64,000 nt of DNA, from assembly GCA_964598885.1 (NCBI GenBank), contig CAZRES010000002.1:1-64000 (forward strand), given 5' to 3'. The translations under genes were made by a program, and so were the position numbers. Positions 16,098 to 25,512 of the stretch are shown here, piece after piece. A model generated the notes under the pieces. The model searched no databases and was not told where the DNA came from. It saw only the letters and a list, made by a program, of their open reading frames with translations. Each line of letters begins with the position of its first letter. Position 1 is the first letter of the stretch. The DNA comes from SURF-33 sp964598885 (lineage in GTDB: Bacteria > Desulfobacterota > Desulfobacteria > Desulfobacterales > Desulfosalsimonadaceae).

Positions 16098-17537
16098 TTA
16101 TAAATACGGGGAAAAAAGCCAGGCCAGGGCATCCCGTATCTTAACCGGCAGAGATCGGCCGGCAAGGGCTTCAGGGCCGGTTTCATAGGCATTAAAGATT
16201 TTTTCCCTGATATGATCCTCCAGATTCTGGACCAGATGGTTATCAAAAATCTCCACCACAAGTTCGAAATTGAGCCGCAGGCTGCGCGGGTCCATGTTGG
16301 CTGACCCGATCTGGGCGTATACATCATCGATGATCAAAAGTTTGGTATGCACGAAAGGCGGCGGATGAAAAAAAAATTTCACCCCCCAGTTCATCAGGTC
16401 GGGCAGCATATGGGTGGCGGCCCACTGGATAAAGGGAAGGTTGTTTTTCCCGGGCAGGACCACACGCACGTCAATGCCCCGCAGGGCGGCGATTTTTAAT
16501 GCAGATGTCATTTCCGTGGAAGGCAGGAAATAAGGCGTCATGATCAGGATGCGTTCCCGGGCGGCGCTAATGGCGCTTATCAAAATAGTCGAGAGTTTAT
16601 TGAAATCTTCATTGGGACCGTCTAAGATCACCCGGCAGACCGCTGATCCGTAATTGACCGGAAGACAGGGAAGGGGTTCGATCTGCTCTCCGGTACAAAA
16701 GGCCCAGTCTTCGATGAAGGTGCGCTCCAGCTGCATGGTAATCGGACCTCGCACCCGGAAATGAAGATCAATGACCCGGGAGGGGTTGTCGATATTGTCG
16801 GCCAGGTGGCGGTCGCCGATATTTATGCCTCCGGTAAAAGCGACCTGTCCGTCGGCGATCAGCAGTTTCCGGTGATTTCTGAGATTGATATGCACCTCCG
16901 GCGGGATCAGCTTGGGCGGCAGAAACCGGGTTACGCGAACCCCCTGTTTTATGAGCCTTGTCCCGGCCCGGGTCAGGGAATAAAGTTCACCTACGCCGTC
17001 GATAATCACCCGGACATCGACGCCCCGGCGCGCGGCTTCGGCCAGGGCGTCGATAAACTGCTGTCCCGTGGCGTTGGTGTCAAAGATGTAGGTGGTCAGA
17101 AACAGGCGTTTTTGGGCCGATCTGATGGTTTCCAGCATGGCCGGATACACGGCTTCCCCGTTGTGAAGGGGATCGATCCGGTTTCCGCCGACCAGGGGAA
17201 GTCCGGTCACTTTTTCCGACACGCGCGCAATCTGCAGAAGCGCGTTGCTCAGGTTCAGATCCGACGGATGGAGCGTGGCCAGGGAAACGGCATGGGCATA
17301 TTCCTTCAGGTCGATCTGAAAAGCCTGATATTTGTTTTCCAGCTGTCGGGCCCGGCTGTGCACGCGGTTGATGCCGAAAATAAAATAGAGCAGAGGGCCG
17401 AAAAACGGAAAGACCAGGCAGACCGCCACCCAGCCCAGTGCCGATGAGGGGGTATGCTTGTTAAAAAGCGCATGCGCCGCCGTGGTCACCGACAGCAGGA
17501 CCCCTAATGTAACGGCGATCCAGTTAATCAGGTCCAT
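16098..17537 (-). CDS. cls: Cardiolipin synthase (phospholipase D family)
   Basis: Condenses two phosphatidylglycerol molecules to cardiolipin at the inner membrane. Two N-terminal membrane helices (about residues 5-25 and 35-55) are followed by two PLD domains with HKD motifs: NHRKLLIADG with VAFTGGINIGD, and HTKLLIIDD with AQIGSANMDPRS. The 479-residue length is standard for the ClsA class. The start overlaps the end of the helicase gene by 14 bp, so it is co-transcribed with it. With pgpA and plsB elsewhere in the window, several phospholipid steps are represented here, but in separate units. Confidence 0.94.
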   Translation of the reverse strand: MDLINWIAVTLGVLLSVTTAAHALFNKHTPSSALGWVAVCLVFPFFGPLLYFIFGINRVHSRARQLENKYQAFQIDLKEYAHAVSLATLHPSDLNLSNALLQIARVSEKVTGLPLVGGNRIDPLHNGEAVYPAMLETIRSAQKRLFLTTYIFDTNATGQQFIDALAEAARRGVDVRVIIDGVGELYSLTRAGTRLIKQGVRVTRFLPPKLIPPEVHINLRNHRKLLIADGQVAFTGGINIGDRHLADNIDNPSRVIDLHFRVRGPITMQLERTFIEDWAFCTGEQIEPLPCLPVNYGSAVCRVILDGPNEDFNKLSTILISAISAARERILIMTPYFLPSTEMTSALKIAALRGIDVRVVLPGKNNLPFIQWAATHMLPDLMNWGVKFFFHPPPFVHTKLLIIDDVYAQIGSANMDPRSLRLNFELVVEIFDNHLVQNLEDHIREKIFNAYETGPEALAGRSLPVKIRDALAWLFSPYL

Positions 17538-19692
17538 TGGGCGTCGTGTCCGCGTGGTTTGTAGAAATTACCGGATCCCGCAGGATCCGTTCAATGGCTT
17601 CCTCGGATGTTCTGGCCGCATCCGGAAAAACCCGTCCGATATTACGGATGTGCCTCAGATTGTCGGCGGTCCGCAGGACCAGCATGGCCAGATCCCCTTC
17701 GGCCATCTGGGAGGCCTTGACGGCATGTTCCCAGGGCACACCCCTGGCCCACAAATAAAGGCTCCACGCGGGAAGGAAAAAGAGCGTGGGGGCGGAAAAG
17801 CCTTTTTTGCGCATTTGGGCGGCAAAGGGCGCCAGACCGGAATCGATTTTTTTAAAGCTTTTAATCAGGCTTTTTGAAATTTTTGAACGATCCATGGATG
17901 CGTCATCGGTTTCCTTTTCATTGACAAAAGCGGCCATTACAGCGGCCAGCAGAAAAGGATCGGAGGCAGGAAAGAGACCGTTTCTGAAGCCTTCCGCCAC
18001 CATCAGGGGATGATCAATACGAAGCTGGGAGGCCCACATTCCGTCGCCGGTCAGGCGATCGTCATCGTCAACATAGCCTTTTGCCTTTAAAAAATCGAGA
18101 TGCCGGACAAAGTCGTGCCATAACAGCCGCGGGTCCGTGCCCGCATCCGGATCGAATTTGCGCTTTTTGCCGTAGGCGGCCATATGATGCGCCGCAAAGG
18201 ATCGATCCAGCAGGTCCCGGATCTGTTCCGGTTTGTGGGACAGGAGCAGATTGAGCGTCATGGAAAAATCAATGCGGATCTGGCTGTAGACATCGGACGC
18301 GGTTTCCTGAAACAATCGGGCCACCATGGGGATATCCATGAATTTTCCGGGAATGACCACTGCGAAACCGATGTTGTCCATGCCGCGCCGGCCCGCTCTT
18401 CCGGTCATCTGGTGAAATTCCGTGGCGGTAAGGGGAACAAATTCGCGGCCGTTGAAACGATCGGAATTGAGAAAAGCGATGGTCCGGGCCGGAAAATTAA
18501 CCCCGGCTGCCACCGTGGACGTGGCAAACACCGCATCCAGGAGTCCTTCGGTCATCAGGTTTTCAATCAGCATTTTCCAGGCGGGCAATTGCCCGCTGTG
18601 ATGGGCGCCAATGGCCAGACGCGTCAGATGCTTCATTTGTCGGTGTCCGGCGATGTGGGGAAACCGGGCCGTGAAATCATCGATGCGCTCCTTGCGCCGC
18701 CGGCTTCGTTCCGGATCTTCGTCAGCCGTCATACCCGCGCACATGGCAACGGCCCCGTCGCAGTCGGCCCGGGATTTTAAAAAGAAAATGGCCGGCAGCA
18801 GCCGGTATTTGCGCAGCACTTCAAGAACGCCGATCATGGGTGGAAGGGAATGGCCGGAACCCAGTTGCGGGGGTTTGCTGCCGGCAACCGCCTTGGCGAC
18901 CTTAGGGTAAAGCCGGATTTTTTGGGCGTTGGCATCTTTTGGTGGAGCCAGAAGGGGGAACAAGGTGCCGGACGGGTGCAGAAAAAGCGGATAAAGGGGC
19001 ACGGGCCGGACAAATTCTTCCACCACCACACAGCGTTTCCGTCGGATCGATTTGAGCCAGTCGGCGATCAACTCCGCATTGCCGATGGTGGCCGACAACA
19101 GCAGCAGGGGAATTCGGGCCGGCAGATAGATCATGGTTTCTTCCCAGACCACGCCGCGGTCCGGATCACCCAGAAAATGGGCCTCATCTAATATTACGAA
19201 ATCGGTTTCCAGGTCTACGCCCCGGTGCATGGCGTCATAAAGCTGGTTGCGCAGAATTTCCGTGGTCCCCACGATCACCGGCGCTTCTGCGTTTTCTTTG
19301 CGGTCTCCCGTCAGGATCCCTGTGTTTTCATGACCGAACAGTTCCGAGAACTCGGCATATTTGGAATTGCTCAGGGCTTTGAGGGGGGATGCATACCAGG
19401 CCTTGCGCTTGTTTTTCAGCATCAGACGGATGGCCTGTTCAGCGATCCAGGTTTTTCCGGACCCGGTAGGCGCCGTAACCAGACAATCCAGCTCCCGGCG
19501 GATCATCTCGATGGCTTTGACTTGAAACGGATCCGGTTGGAATTCGGTTTTTTCAGGTGTGCCGATATTAGCAAAGATTTTCTTGAGCTTGGCGTCCGCG
19601 CCCGGGGAAAGCTTGGGCAGAAACGAACGCCGGCGCTGGGAAACAAACGGCCGGCGGTGTTTGATATGAGGATGGCTCCTTTTTACGCTCAT
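17524..19692 (-). CDS. Ski2-like DEAD/DEAH-box helicase
   Basis: A superfamily 2 helicase of the Ski2/Mtr4-like class. Motif I is APTGSGKTW (near residue 80 from a TTG nine bases upstream), motif II DEAH in VILDEAHFLGDP, motif III LSATIGN, then ATSTVAAGVNFPAR and motif VI MTGRAGRRGMDN. A basic N-terminal tail (HPHIKHRRPFVSQRRRSF) could bind nucleic acid. The C-terminal helical region (about 450-700) resembles the ratchet part of the family. Members act on RNA or repair DNA; which applies cannot be told. I chose the ATG at 19692; a TTG at 19701 is equally possible, and neither has a clear ribosome site. It is the first gene of a pair with cls. Confidence 0.88.
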   Translation of the reverse strand: MSVKRSHPHIKHRRPFVSQRRRSFLPKLSPGADAKLKKIFANIGTPEKTEFQPDPFQVKAIEMIRRELDCLVTAPTGSGKTWIAEQAIRLMLKNKRKAWYASPLKALSNSKYAEFSELFGHENTGILTGDRKENAEAPVIVGTTEILRNQLYDAMHRGVDLETDFVILDEAHFLGDPDRGVVWEETMIYLPARIPLLLLSATIGNAELIADWLKSIRRKRCVVVEEFVRPVPLYPLFLHPSGTLFPLLAPPKDANAQKIRLYPKVAKAVAGSKPPQLGSGHSLPPMIGVLEVLRKYRLLPAIFFLKSRADCDGAVAMCAGMTADEDPERSRRRKERIDDFTARFPHIAGHRQMKHLTRLAIGAHHSGQLPAWKMLIENLMTEGLLDAVFATSTVAAGVNFPARTIAFLNSDRFNGREFVPLTATEFHQMTGRAGRRGMDNIGFAVVIPGKFMDIPMVARLFQETASDVYSQIRIDFSMTLNLLLSHKPEQIRDLLDRSFAAHHMAAYGKKRKFDPDAGTDPRLLWHDFVRHLDFLKAKGYVDDDDRLTGDGMWASQLRIDHPLMVAEGFRNGLFPASDPFLLAAVMAAFVNEKETDDASMDRSKISKSLIKSFKKIDSGLAPFAAQMRKKGFSAPTLFFLPAWSLYLWARGVPWEHAVKASQMAEGDLAMLVLRTADNLRHIRNIGRVFPDAARTSEEAIERILRDPVISTNHADTTPNGPD

Positions 19693-19723
19693 GGGCGGCA
19701 ATCCGTGACATAATATTCGAATG

Positions 19724-20479
19724 TCATATTTTGTCGATCATCTCCGCCAGAATATTCTTGGCGGATGTATCCGCGTCAAAGGGGGAAATACCCCTTACGT
19801 CAGCCTCCACCAGCGCGTCGTCATAGGGCAGAAAGCCGAGAAAGGTGAAATCCGCCAGATGCTGCTTTAAAAACGCGGCATCCTTGTCGCTTCGGATCTT
19901 GTTGCCCACCAGGGCGATGTTTTTTAGTCCGATGCCGGCGGCAAGGGTCCGGATGTGTTCGGCGGTGTCGATGCTGCGCCGGCCGGGTTCGACCACGACC
20001 AGAAGTTTATCCACGGCCTGGGCCGTGGCTCGTCCCAAATGCTCGATGCCGGCTTCCATATCCATGACCACCACTTCGTTCCTGGCCAGCACAATATGGG
20101 TGATCAGTGCCCGCAGCAGCGTGCTTTCCGGGCAGATGCAGCCGGAGCCGCCTTTTTTCACCCCGCCCAGCCGCATGAGTTTGATGTTGCCGAGCCGGGC
20201 CGACAGGGCGTCCGGAAGATCGTCCACCCGGGGGTTGAGCTTGAAAAAACCACCGATGGATCCGGGCTTGGCTCCGGTGCGCTCATACACCAGTTCTTTC
20301 ATTTCCGAAATCGGTACGATGGTTTCCGCGCCGGAGATGCCCACGGCCGCCGCCAGGTTCGCATCCGGGTCCGCGTCTATGGCCAGAACATGTTTACCCT
20401 GTTCGTTTAACGTGCGGATCAGAAGGGCTGAAAACGTGGTTTTACCGACGCCGCCCTTGCCGCTGACTGCGATTTTCAT
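19724..20479 (-). CDS. cooC: CooC-type nickel-insertion ATPase for CO dehydrogenase
   Basis: CooC is a MinD/NifH-like dimeric ATPase that helps load nickel into CO dehydrogenase or CO dehydrogenase/acetyl-CoA synthase. The deviant Walker A GKGGVGKTT lies at residues 7-15, the family-specific CxC (Cys114, Cys116 in GSGCICPES) that binds nickel or zinc is present, and DADPDANL and VVMDMEAGIEHLGR follow. The 251-residue length is normal. AAGGAAA precedes the ATG. No CODH/ACS genes lie in the window, so it is an outlying accessory gene; it suggests that the host runs the Wood-Ljungdahl pathway, used by complete-oxidising sulfate reducers. Confidence 0.92.
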   Translation of the reverse strand: MKIAVSGKGGVGKTTFSALLIRTLNEQGKHVLAIDADPDANLAAAVGISGAETIVPISEMKELVYERTGAKPGSIGGFFKLNPRVDDLPDALSARLGNIKLMRLGGVKKGGSGCICPESTLLRALITHIVLARNEVVVMDMEAGIEHLGRATAQAVDKLLVVVEPGRRSIDTAEHIRTLAAGIGLKNIALVGNKIRSDKDAAFLKQHLADFTFLGFLPYDDALVEADVRGISPFDADTSAKNILAEMIDKI

Positions 20480-20590
20480 TATTGATTTCCTTCTTGCTCC
20501 ATTGAATCAGGATTATGGAAAAATTGAGATTGATTTTGATATATTATCCCCATATCATCATTAGAATCTTCCGGCAAGCTTATATTCACG

Positions 20591-20620
20591 GCCATAGGAG
20601 ATTGCCATAGGAAATGCCAT
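20591..20620 (+). repeat. Short tandem repeat, about 2.4 copies of a 12-13 bp unit
   Basis: GCCATAGGAGATT (20591-20603) is followed directly by GCCATAGGAAAT (20604-20615) and a third partial unit GCCAT. Six-base arms CCGGCA (20571-20576) and TGCCGG (20620-20625) flank it and could pair. It lies between the divergent cooC and U32 genes. Function unknown; it may be a binding site array or chance. Confidence 0.4.
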
Positions 20621-20750
20621 GCCGGGATCATCAGCAATTAACGAAATGGCAGTCGATTGGATTTTAAGAAGTTCGTGGATTTTGGGGAAAATCGCGCCCC
20701 TGGAAAGACGCTCGGAATGAAAAGTCCGATCCTTTGTAATTTTAATAACT

Positions 20751-20756
20751 TATAAT
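20751..20756 (+). promoter_or_regulatory. Consensus -10 box of the U32 peptidase gene
   Basis: A perfect TATAAT ends six bases before the ATG of the U32 gene, so transcription should begin at or next to the start codon (leaderless mRNA). No Shine-Dalgarno sequence is present. The -35 region around 20728-20738 is weak. Confidence 0.55.
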
Positions 20757-20762
20757 GTTATC

Positions 20763-22793
20763 ATGAATCATATACCATCGTATTATAACCAAGCCGAAGA
20801 CAAAAAGCCCGGGAAACCGGAAATTCTGGCCCCGGCAGGCGGCAAGGAGGCGTTTCTGGCGGCGCTGGCCGCGGGCGCGGATGCCGTCTATTGCGGCCTG
20901 AAGCATTTTTCCGCACGCATGGCCGCTGAAAATTTCACCGTTGAAGAGCTGATTCCCCTGACCCGTCTGGCCCGGCAACGCGGTACGGCAGTTTACGTGG
21001 CATTAAATTCCCTGATTAAACCCGATGAAATCGATATGGCCGCGGCGCTTTTGGACCGGCTTAACCGGGACGTGAATCCCGATGCGCTTATTATCCAGGA
21101 CCTCGGCTTTTTAGAGCTTGCCCGTCAGGTCGGTTTTACCGGGCAGATTCATCTGTCAACCCTTGCGAATGCGGGTTTCAGCGAAGCCATCAAGGCAATG
21201 GGCCGGTTTCCGGAAGTCACGCGGGTGGTCCTGCCCCGGGAGCTGAGCATTGACGAAATCAAATTGCTGGCGGACAGGTGCCCAACGCATGTTTCGCTGG
21301 AGGTTTTTGTGCACGGCGCGCTGTGTTATGCGGTTTCCGGCCGGTGCTACTGGAGCAGCTTCATGGGCGGCAAAAGCGGTCTGCGGGGCCGGTGCGTGCA
21401 GCCCTGCCGCCGTATTTACCGGCAGCGGGATTGCCAGCAGCGTTTTTTTTCCTGCCAGGATCTGGGAGTGGATGTGCTGACCAAGATTCTGACGGCCATA
21501 CCGAAGATATCGGCCCTTAAGATCGAGGGGCGCAAAAAAGGACCTCACTACGTCTATTATACCGTGGCTGCCTACCGGCTCCTGCGGGATCATGCCGGGA
21601 ACGCAAAGGCAAAAAAAACAGCCCTGGGGTTTCTGGAATATGCGTTAGGCCGGAAAACCACGCATTATAACCTGCTCTCTCATCGGCCCCACAACCCCAT
21701 TGATATCGATATTCACACCGGCTCGGGATTGCTGATCGGCCGGATCGGCAAGGGCGCCGGCAGAACCGTTTCGGTGAGGGAAGCACTGCTGCCCGACGAC
21801 CGGCTCAGAATCGGATATGAGGACACCCCCTGGCATGCGGTTGTCCGGATGAACCGGTATGTCCCGCCAAAAGGCCGGATCAACGTGAAATCCTCCGGGA
21901 AACCCCCGCCGCCGCCCGGGACCCCGGTATTTCTCATTGACCGAAGGGATCAGGAACTGGCCGGCCAGTTAACGGATCTTGCAGCAGAACTGGGATCTTT
22001 TGAAAAAGCGTCGGCAAATGCGGTACCGGATACAAAAAAAAAGGCGGCCTTATATACAGAATCAACGGGTTCCAGAATCGGCCGGAATAAAGAGGCCATG
22101 GACATGACCGTGTGGCGACAGGCAAAGCAGATGCCTACCCGGTCAACCAATCCAACGGGACTGTGGCTTGCCCCGGAATCCCCGAATCAGCCCATACCCG
22201 CGGCCGGCCGGGTATGGTATTGGCTGCCGCCGGTCGTCTGGCCGGAACAGGAGAAGGCGTTGCACAGCGCTATCCGGAATGCCGTGCAGCAGCGCTGCAT
22301 CTGTTTTGTGGCTAATGCACCCGGACAGATCGGTTTTTTTGATAAAATCCGACATGTAAAGGTATGGGCCGGCCCGTTCTGCAATGCGGCCAATCCTTCG
22401 GCCGTGAATGTATTACGACAGATGGGGTTTGCCGGAGTCATCGTCAGCCCGGAGCTGGCGGGTCCCGATTATGTGACGCTGCCGTCCAGATGTTCCCTGC
22501 CTTTGGGAATTGTCACCGCTGGTAACTGGCCGCTCTGTATTTCCCGCACACAGGCCGAAAGCCTGGAAACCGGCGTATTTTTTACAAGCCCCCGGGGAGA
22601 GGGAGCATGGGCCGCTGCTTACGGGCCGGATACCTGGATATTTCCCGACTGGGAGATCGATCTGTTGAGGCACCAGACCAAACTCCAGTCATCCGGCTTC
22701 CGTTTGTTTGTCCGACTGAAGGAACCGGTTCCTTCCAGGATAAAGATCCGAAAACGGCCCGGACTCTGGAATTGGCAGATGGGGTTAAAATAA
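20763..22793 (+). CDS. Peptidase U32-family protein (RlhA/TrhP-like, tRNA/rRNA hydroxylation class)
   Basis: The N-terminal half is a TIM-barrel U32 domain starting EILAPAGGKEAFLAAL and containing the family signature EVFVHGALCYAVSGRCYWS (near residue 180), followed by the Cys-rich GLRGRCVQPCRR. The four cysteines in this stretch are those thought to bind an FeS cluster in RlhA and TrhP, which hydroxylate 23S rRNA or tRNA uridine from prephenate rather than acting as proteases. The remaining 350 residues form the less conserved C-terminal region found in the long YrrO/RlhA-type proteins. The start codon lies six bases after a TATAAT box. The neighbours do not indicate the substrate. Confidence 0.88.
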   Translation: MNHIPSYYNQAEDKKPGKPEILAPAGGKEAFLAALAAGADAVYCGLKHFSARMAAENFTVEELIPLTRLARQRGTAVYVALNSLIKPDEIDMAAALLDRLNRDVNPDALIIQDLGFLELARQVGFTGQIHLSTLANAGFSEAIKAMGRFPEVTRVVLPRELSIDEIKLLADRCPTHVSLEVFVHGALCYAVSGRCYWSSFMGGKSGLRGRCVQPCRRIYRQRDCQQRFFSCQDLGVDVLTKILTAIPKISALKIEGRKKGPHYVYYTVAAYRLLRDHAGNAKAKKTALGFLEYALGRKTTHYNLLSHRPHNPIDIDIHTGSGLLIGRIGKGAGRTVSVREALLPDDRLRIGYEDTPWHAVVRMNRYVPPKGRINVKSSGKPPPPPGTPVFLIDRRDQELAGQLTDLAAELGSFEKASANAVPDTKKKAALYTESTGSRIGRNKEAMDMTVWRQAKQMPTRSTNPTGLWLAPESPNQPIPAAGRVWYWLPPVVWPEQEKALHSAIRNAVQQRCICFVANAPGQIGFFDKIRHVKVWAGPFCNAANPSAVNVLRQMGFAGVIVSPELAGPDYVTLPSRCSLPLGIVTAGNWPLCISRTQAESLETGVFFTSPRGEGAWAAAYGPDTWIFPDWEIDLLRHQTKLQSSGFRLFVRLKEPVPSRIKIRKRPGLWNWQMGLK

Positions 22794-22841
22794 TGCGGCT
22801 GCGATGTTTTTTATTTTTCGAAAATTTCCGGGAATAATTCC

Positions 22842-23621
22842 ATGGACGTGGCAATGTCTTTGTTGTTTTTTATTGCATTGATCAGCGGCGTCTGTATCAC
22901 CACCATCGGCCCTGGTGGAATCTTTGTGACCATTGCACTGTTTGTGCTGCTGCCAATTGATCCGGCGGTCGTTGCGGGAACGGCAAGCGCGATGTTTATT
23001 GCCGCGGGGATTGTGGGGAGTCTCGGTTATCTTCGGTCGGGACAGTTGCGGAACCAGGCCGCCGGTAAGGCGGCCGCGGCGCTGAGTCTTGCTTCCATGG
23101 CCGGCGCCTTTGCGGGCGCGGAAATCAATAAACTGTTGGATGCTTCCGCTTTTGCCGTGATCCTGGGGATATTTGTTTTGCTTGCCGGACTGCTGATTCC
23201 CTATCGGCAATACAATGGGATCTGCTCCGATAAACATCTGGATTTAGGGAACTTGAGAGGCCTTAGCTGGATGATTGCTACAGGGATCGCGGTTGGTCTG
23301 CCGGGTGGACTGGTGGGCGTGGGAGGACCGGTTCTGGCAGTTCCGCTGCTTGTTGTGATCGGAGTCCCCATTCTCATGGCCGTAGCTCTTTCCCAGGTGC
23401 AATCTGTTTTTATCTCCGGTATGGCGACTTTCGGCTATTCACTCCAGGGAGCCGTAAACTGGAGTCTGGCCCTATTTCTGGCGGTTCCCCTTATTGTCGG
23501 CACGGCAGGGGGCTGGTATTTGGCTCAGCGAATCAGGGCCAATCGGTTAACGATCGTTCTTTCGCTGGTGCTTGCCGTATTGGGCATCTGTCTGATGGCT
23601 GGCGGTATTATTCCGGGATAA
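22842..23621 (+). CDS. TauE/SafE-family membrane permease (sulfite/sulfonate exporter-like)
   Basis: The predicted protein has eight or so membrane spans and the two-half TauE/SafE architecture, with the conserved glycine/proline-rich segments GPGGIFVTIALF near the N-terminus and GLPGGLVGVGGPVLAVP at the start of the second half. Family members export sulfite, sulfoacetate or related organosulfur anions across the inner membrane; in a sulfur-metabolising anaerobe a sulfur anion is plausible but unproven. GGGA precedes the ATG. It follows the U32 gene by 48 bp on the same strand. Confidence 0.87.
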   Translation: MDVAMSLLFFIALISGVCITTIGPGGIFVTIALFVLLPIDPAVVAGTASAMFIAAGIVGSLGYLRSGQLRNQAAGKAAAALSLASMAGAFAGAEINKLLDASAFAVILGIFVLLAGLLIPYRQYNGICSDKHLDLGNLRGLSWMIATGIAVGLPGGLVGVGGPVLAVPLLVVIGVPILMAVALSQVQSVFISGMATFGYSLQGAVNWSLALFLAVPLIVGTAGGWYLAQRIRANRLTIVLSLVLAVLGICLMAGGIIPG

Positions 23622-23775
23622 TCAAGCCAGGCGGCCCTTTATTTTATGGCGTTTCCGCCGGTTTTTTATCTGGGAAAAATTGAATTTTTTGGTTATATTA
23701 TCCCCCAGACACAGACCCGCCGGCAGGAAATACGGAACTAATAGAAAATATAGCGAAACAGGCAAAAGGAACACT

Positions 23776-24285
23776 ATGGTGCCCATCATATCCATTGTGG
23801 GATACTCGGACGCGGGAAAAACCACATTGATCGAAAAACTCATTCCTGTATTAAAAGACCGGGGATATCAGGTGGGAACCGTCAAGCACGCGGCTCACGA
23901 ACCAAGCTTTGATACCCATGGCAAGGACAGTTGGCGTCATTACGCGGCTGGTGCGGATGCCGTGGCGGTGTCCTCGGATGAGATAATCGCCATGATTCGC
24001 CGAAAGGAGAAAACAACCGATACCGCCCGGGAAGAATTGTCCCGGATGGCGGTCTATTTTTCGGATATGGATCTCGTGCTTGCCGAAGGCTATAAACAGG
24101 CGCCTTTTCCGAAAATCGAAATTTTCCGGAATACAAAAGCCGGGACTCCCGTTTGCGCGGGGGACCCGCGGCTTATCGCTTTGGTCTCGGATACGGATAT
24201 GCCGGTTCCGGTCCCCCGGTTCGGATTAAACGATATTGAAAAAATCGTTGATTTCCTCCAGGAAAAATATCTTAAAGATTTATGA
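23776..24285 (+). CDS. mobB: Molybdopterin-guanine dinucleotide biosynthesis adaptor MobB
   Basis: MobB is a P-loop GTPase that assists MobA in forming the bis-MGD cofactor of formate dehydrogenases and related molybdenum or tungsten enzymes. The Walker A GYSDAGKTTL lies at about residues 9-18, followed by VGTVKHAAHE and HYAAGADAVAVSS, all typical; DLVLAEGYKQAPFPKIEIFR matches the family C-terminus. The open frame extends 96 bp further upstream, but the ATG at 23776 has AAAAGGA ahead and begins exactly at the conserved N-terminus. No mobA or moa genes are adjacent. The tRNA-Sec in this window fits the same theme of selenium-molybdenum formate dehydrogenases. Confidence 0.92.
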   Translation: MVPIISIVGYSDAGKTTLIEKLIPVLKDRGYQVGTVKHAAHEPSFDTHGKDSWRHYAAGADAVAVSSDEIIAMIRRKEKTTDTAREELSRMAVYFSDMDLVLAEGYKQAPFPKIEIFRNTKAGTPVCAGDPRLIALVSDTDMPVPVPRFGLNDIEKIVDFLQEKYLKDL

Positions 24286-24321
24286 AAAAAGCATCCGCAC
24301 AGGCCATAAGAAGCATCGGTT

Positions 24322-25491
24322 TCAGATGCCGGCCCTGGCCCGGATCTCATCGGCACGGGGGGTTTTTTCCCACGTAAATTCCGGTTCGTTTCTGCCGAAA
24401 TGTCCGTAAGCCGAGGTTTTGCGGTAAATCGGCCGCAGCAGGTCCAGATACTCGATAACGGCGGCAGGCCGCAGGTCAAACAGGTCCCGGACGATTTTCA
24501 CGGCCTCGCTTTCGGAGATTTTTCCAGTGTTGAAAAAATCAATCATGATCGACACCGGCTGAGCCACGCCGATGGCATAAGCGACCTGGATTTCGCATTT
24601 TCTGGCGACACCCGCGGCCACCAGATTTTTGGCGATATGCCGGCCCATATAGGAAGCGCTTCGGTCGACCTTGGAAGGATCTTTTCCGGAAAAACACCCG
24701 CCGCCGTGGCTTCCCTGGCCGCCGTAGGTATCCACGATGATTTTCCGTCCCGTAAGGCCGCAGTCTCCCATGGGTCCTCCAATGACGAAACGACCGGTGG
24801 GATTGATGAAATATCGCGTGTCTCCATCGATCATGTCTTTCGGGATCACTTTTTTGATGACTTCCTCGATGATAGCTTCCTGGAGATCGCCGTAACTGAC
24901 GTCTTCTTTATGCTGGGTTGAAATCACCACCGTGTCCACCCGTTTCGGGGCGCAATTCTCATATTCAATGGTGACTTGTGACTTTCCGTCCGGCCGCAGG
25001 AAATCAAGGGCGTTGTTTTTTCTGACCGTTGTCAGGCGCTTGGTGAGTTTATGGGCAAACGAGATGGGCATGGGCATGAATTCCGGCGTTTCGTCGCAGG
25101 CGAACCCGAACATCAGTCCCTGATCGCCGGCGCCCTGCTCCAGATAAAGCCCTTCGCCGGCGTTGACCCCCTGGGCAATATCGGATGATTGATGGTCGAT
25201 GCTGGTAATCACCGAACAGGTCTGCCAGTCAAACCCCATGCGGGATGAATTATAACCGATGTCGCGTATGGTATCTCTGACGATCTGCGGTATGTCCACG
25301 TAACAAACCGTGGAAATTTCGCCGGCGATAAATGCCAGACCCGTGGTTACCAAGGTTTCACAGGCCACGCGGCAATTTTTATCCTCGGCCATTATAGCGT
25401 CCAGAATGGCATCGGAAATGGCGTCGGCCACTTTGTCAGGATGACCTTCCGTAACGGATTCAGATGTAAACAGCATGCTTCTTGGGGACAT
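24322..25491 (-). CDS. metK: S-adenosylmethionine synthetase
   Basis: Makes SAM from methionine and ATP. The family markers are all present: FTSESVTEGHPDK, GAGDQGLMFGFACDET and GGCFSGKDPSKVDRS, with YMGRHIAKNLVAAG behind. The 389-residue length is normal. It lies 21 bp downstream of panC in a leftward group DUF1015-panC-metK. No SAM riboswitch can precede it because it is inside this group; a candidate promoter at 27792-27820 would drive all three. It is convergent with mobB, 36 bp away, with no clear terminator between. Confidence 0.98.
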   Translation of the reverse strand: MSPRSMLFTSESVTEGHPDKVADAISDAILDAIMAEDKNCRVACETLVTTGLAFIAGEISTVCYVDIPQIVRDTIRDIGYNSSRMGFDWQTCSVITSIDHQSSDIAQGVNAGEGLYLEQGAGDQGLMFGFACDETPEFMPMPISFAHKLTKRLTTVRKNNALDFLRPDGKSQVTIEYENCAPKRVDTVVISTQHKEDVSYGDLQEAIIEEVIKKVIPKDMIDGDTRYFINPTGRFVIGGPMGDCGLTGRKIIVDTYGGQGSHGGGCFSGKDPSKVDRSASYMGRHIAKNLVAAGVARKCEIQVAYAIGVAQPVSIMIDFFNTGKISESEAVKIVRDLFDLRPAAVIEYLDLLRPIYRKTSAYGHFGRNEPEFTWEKTPRADEIRARAGI

Positions 25492-25512
25492 AGCGCGACT
25501 CCTTTTTTGGTT

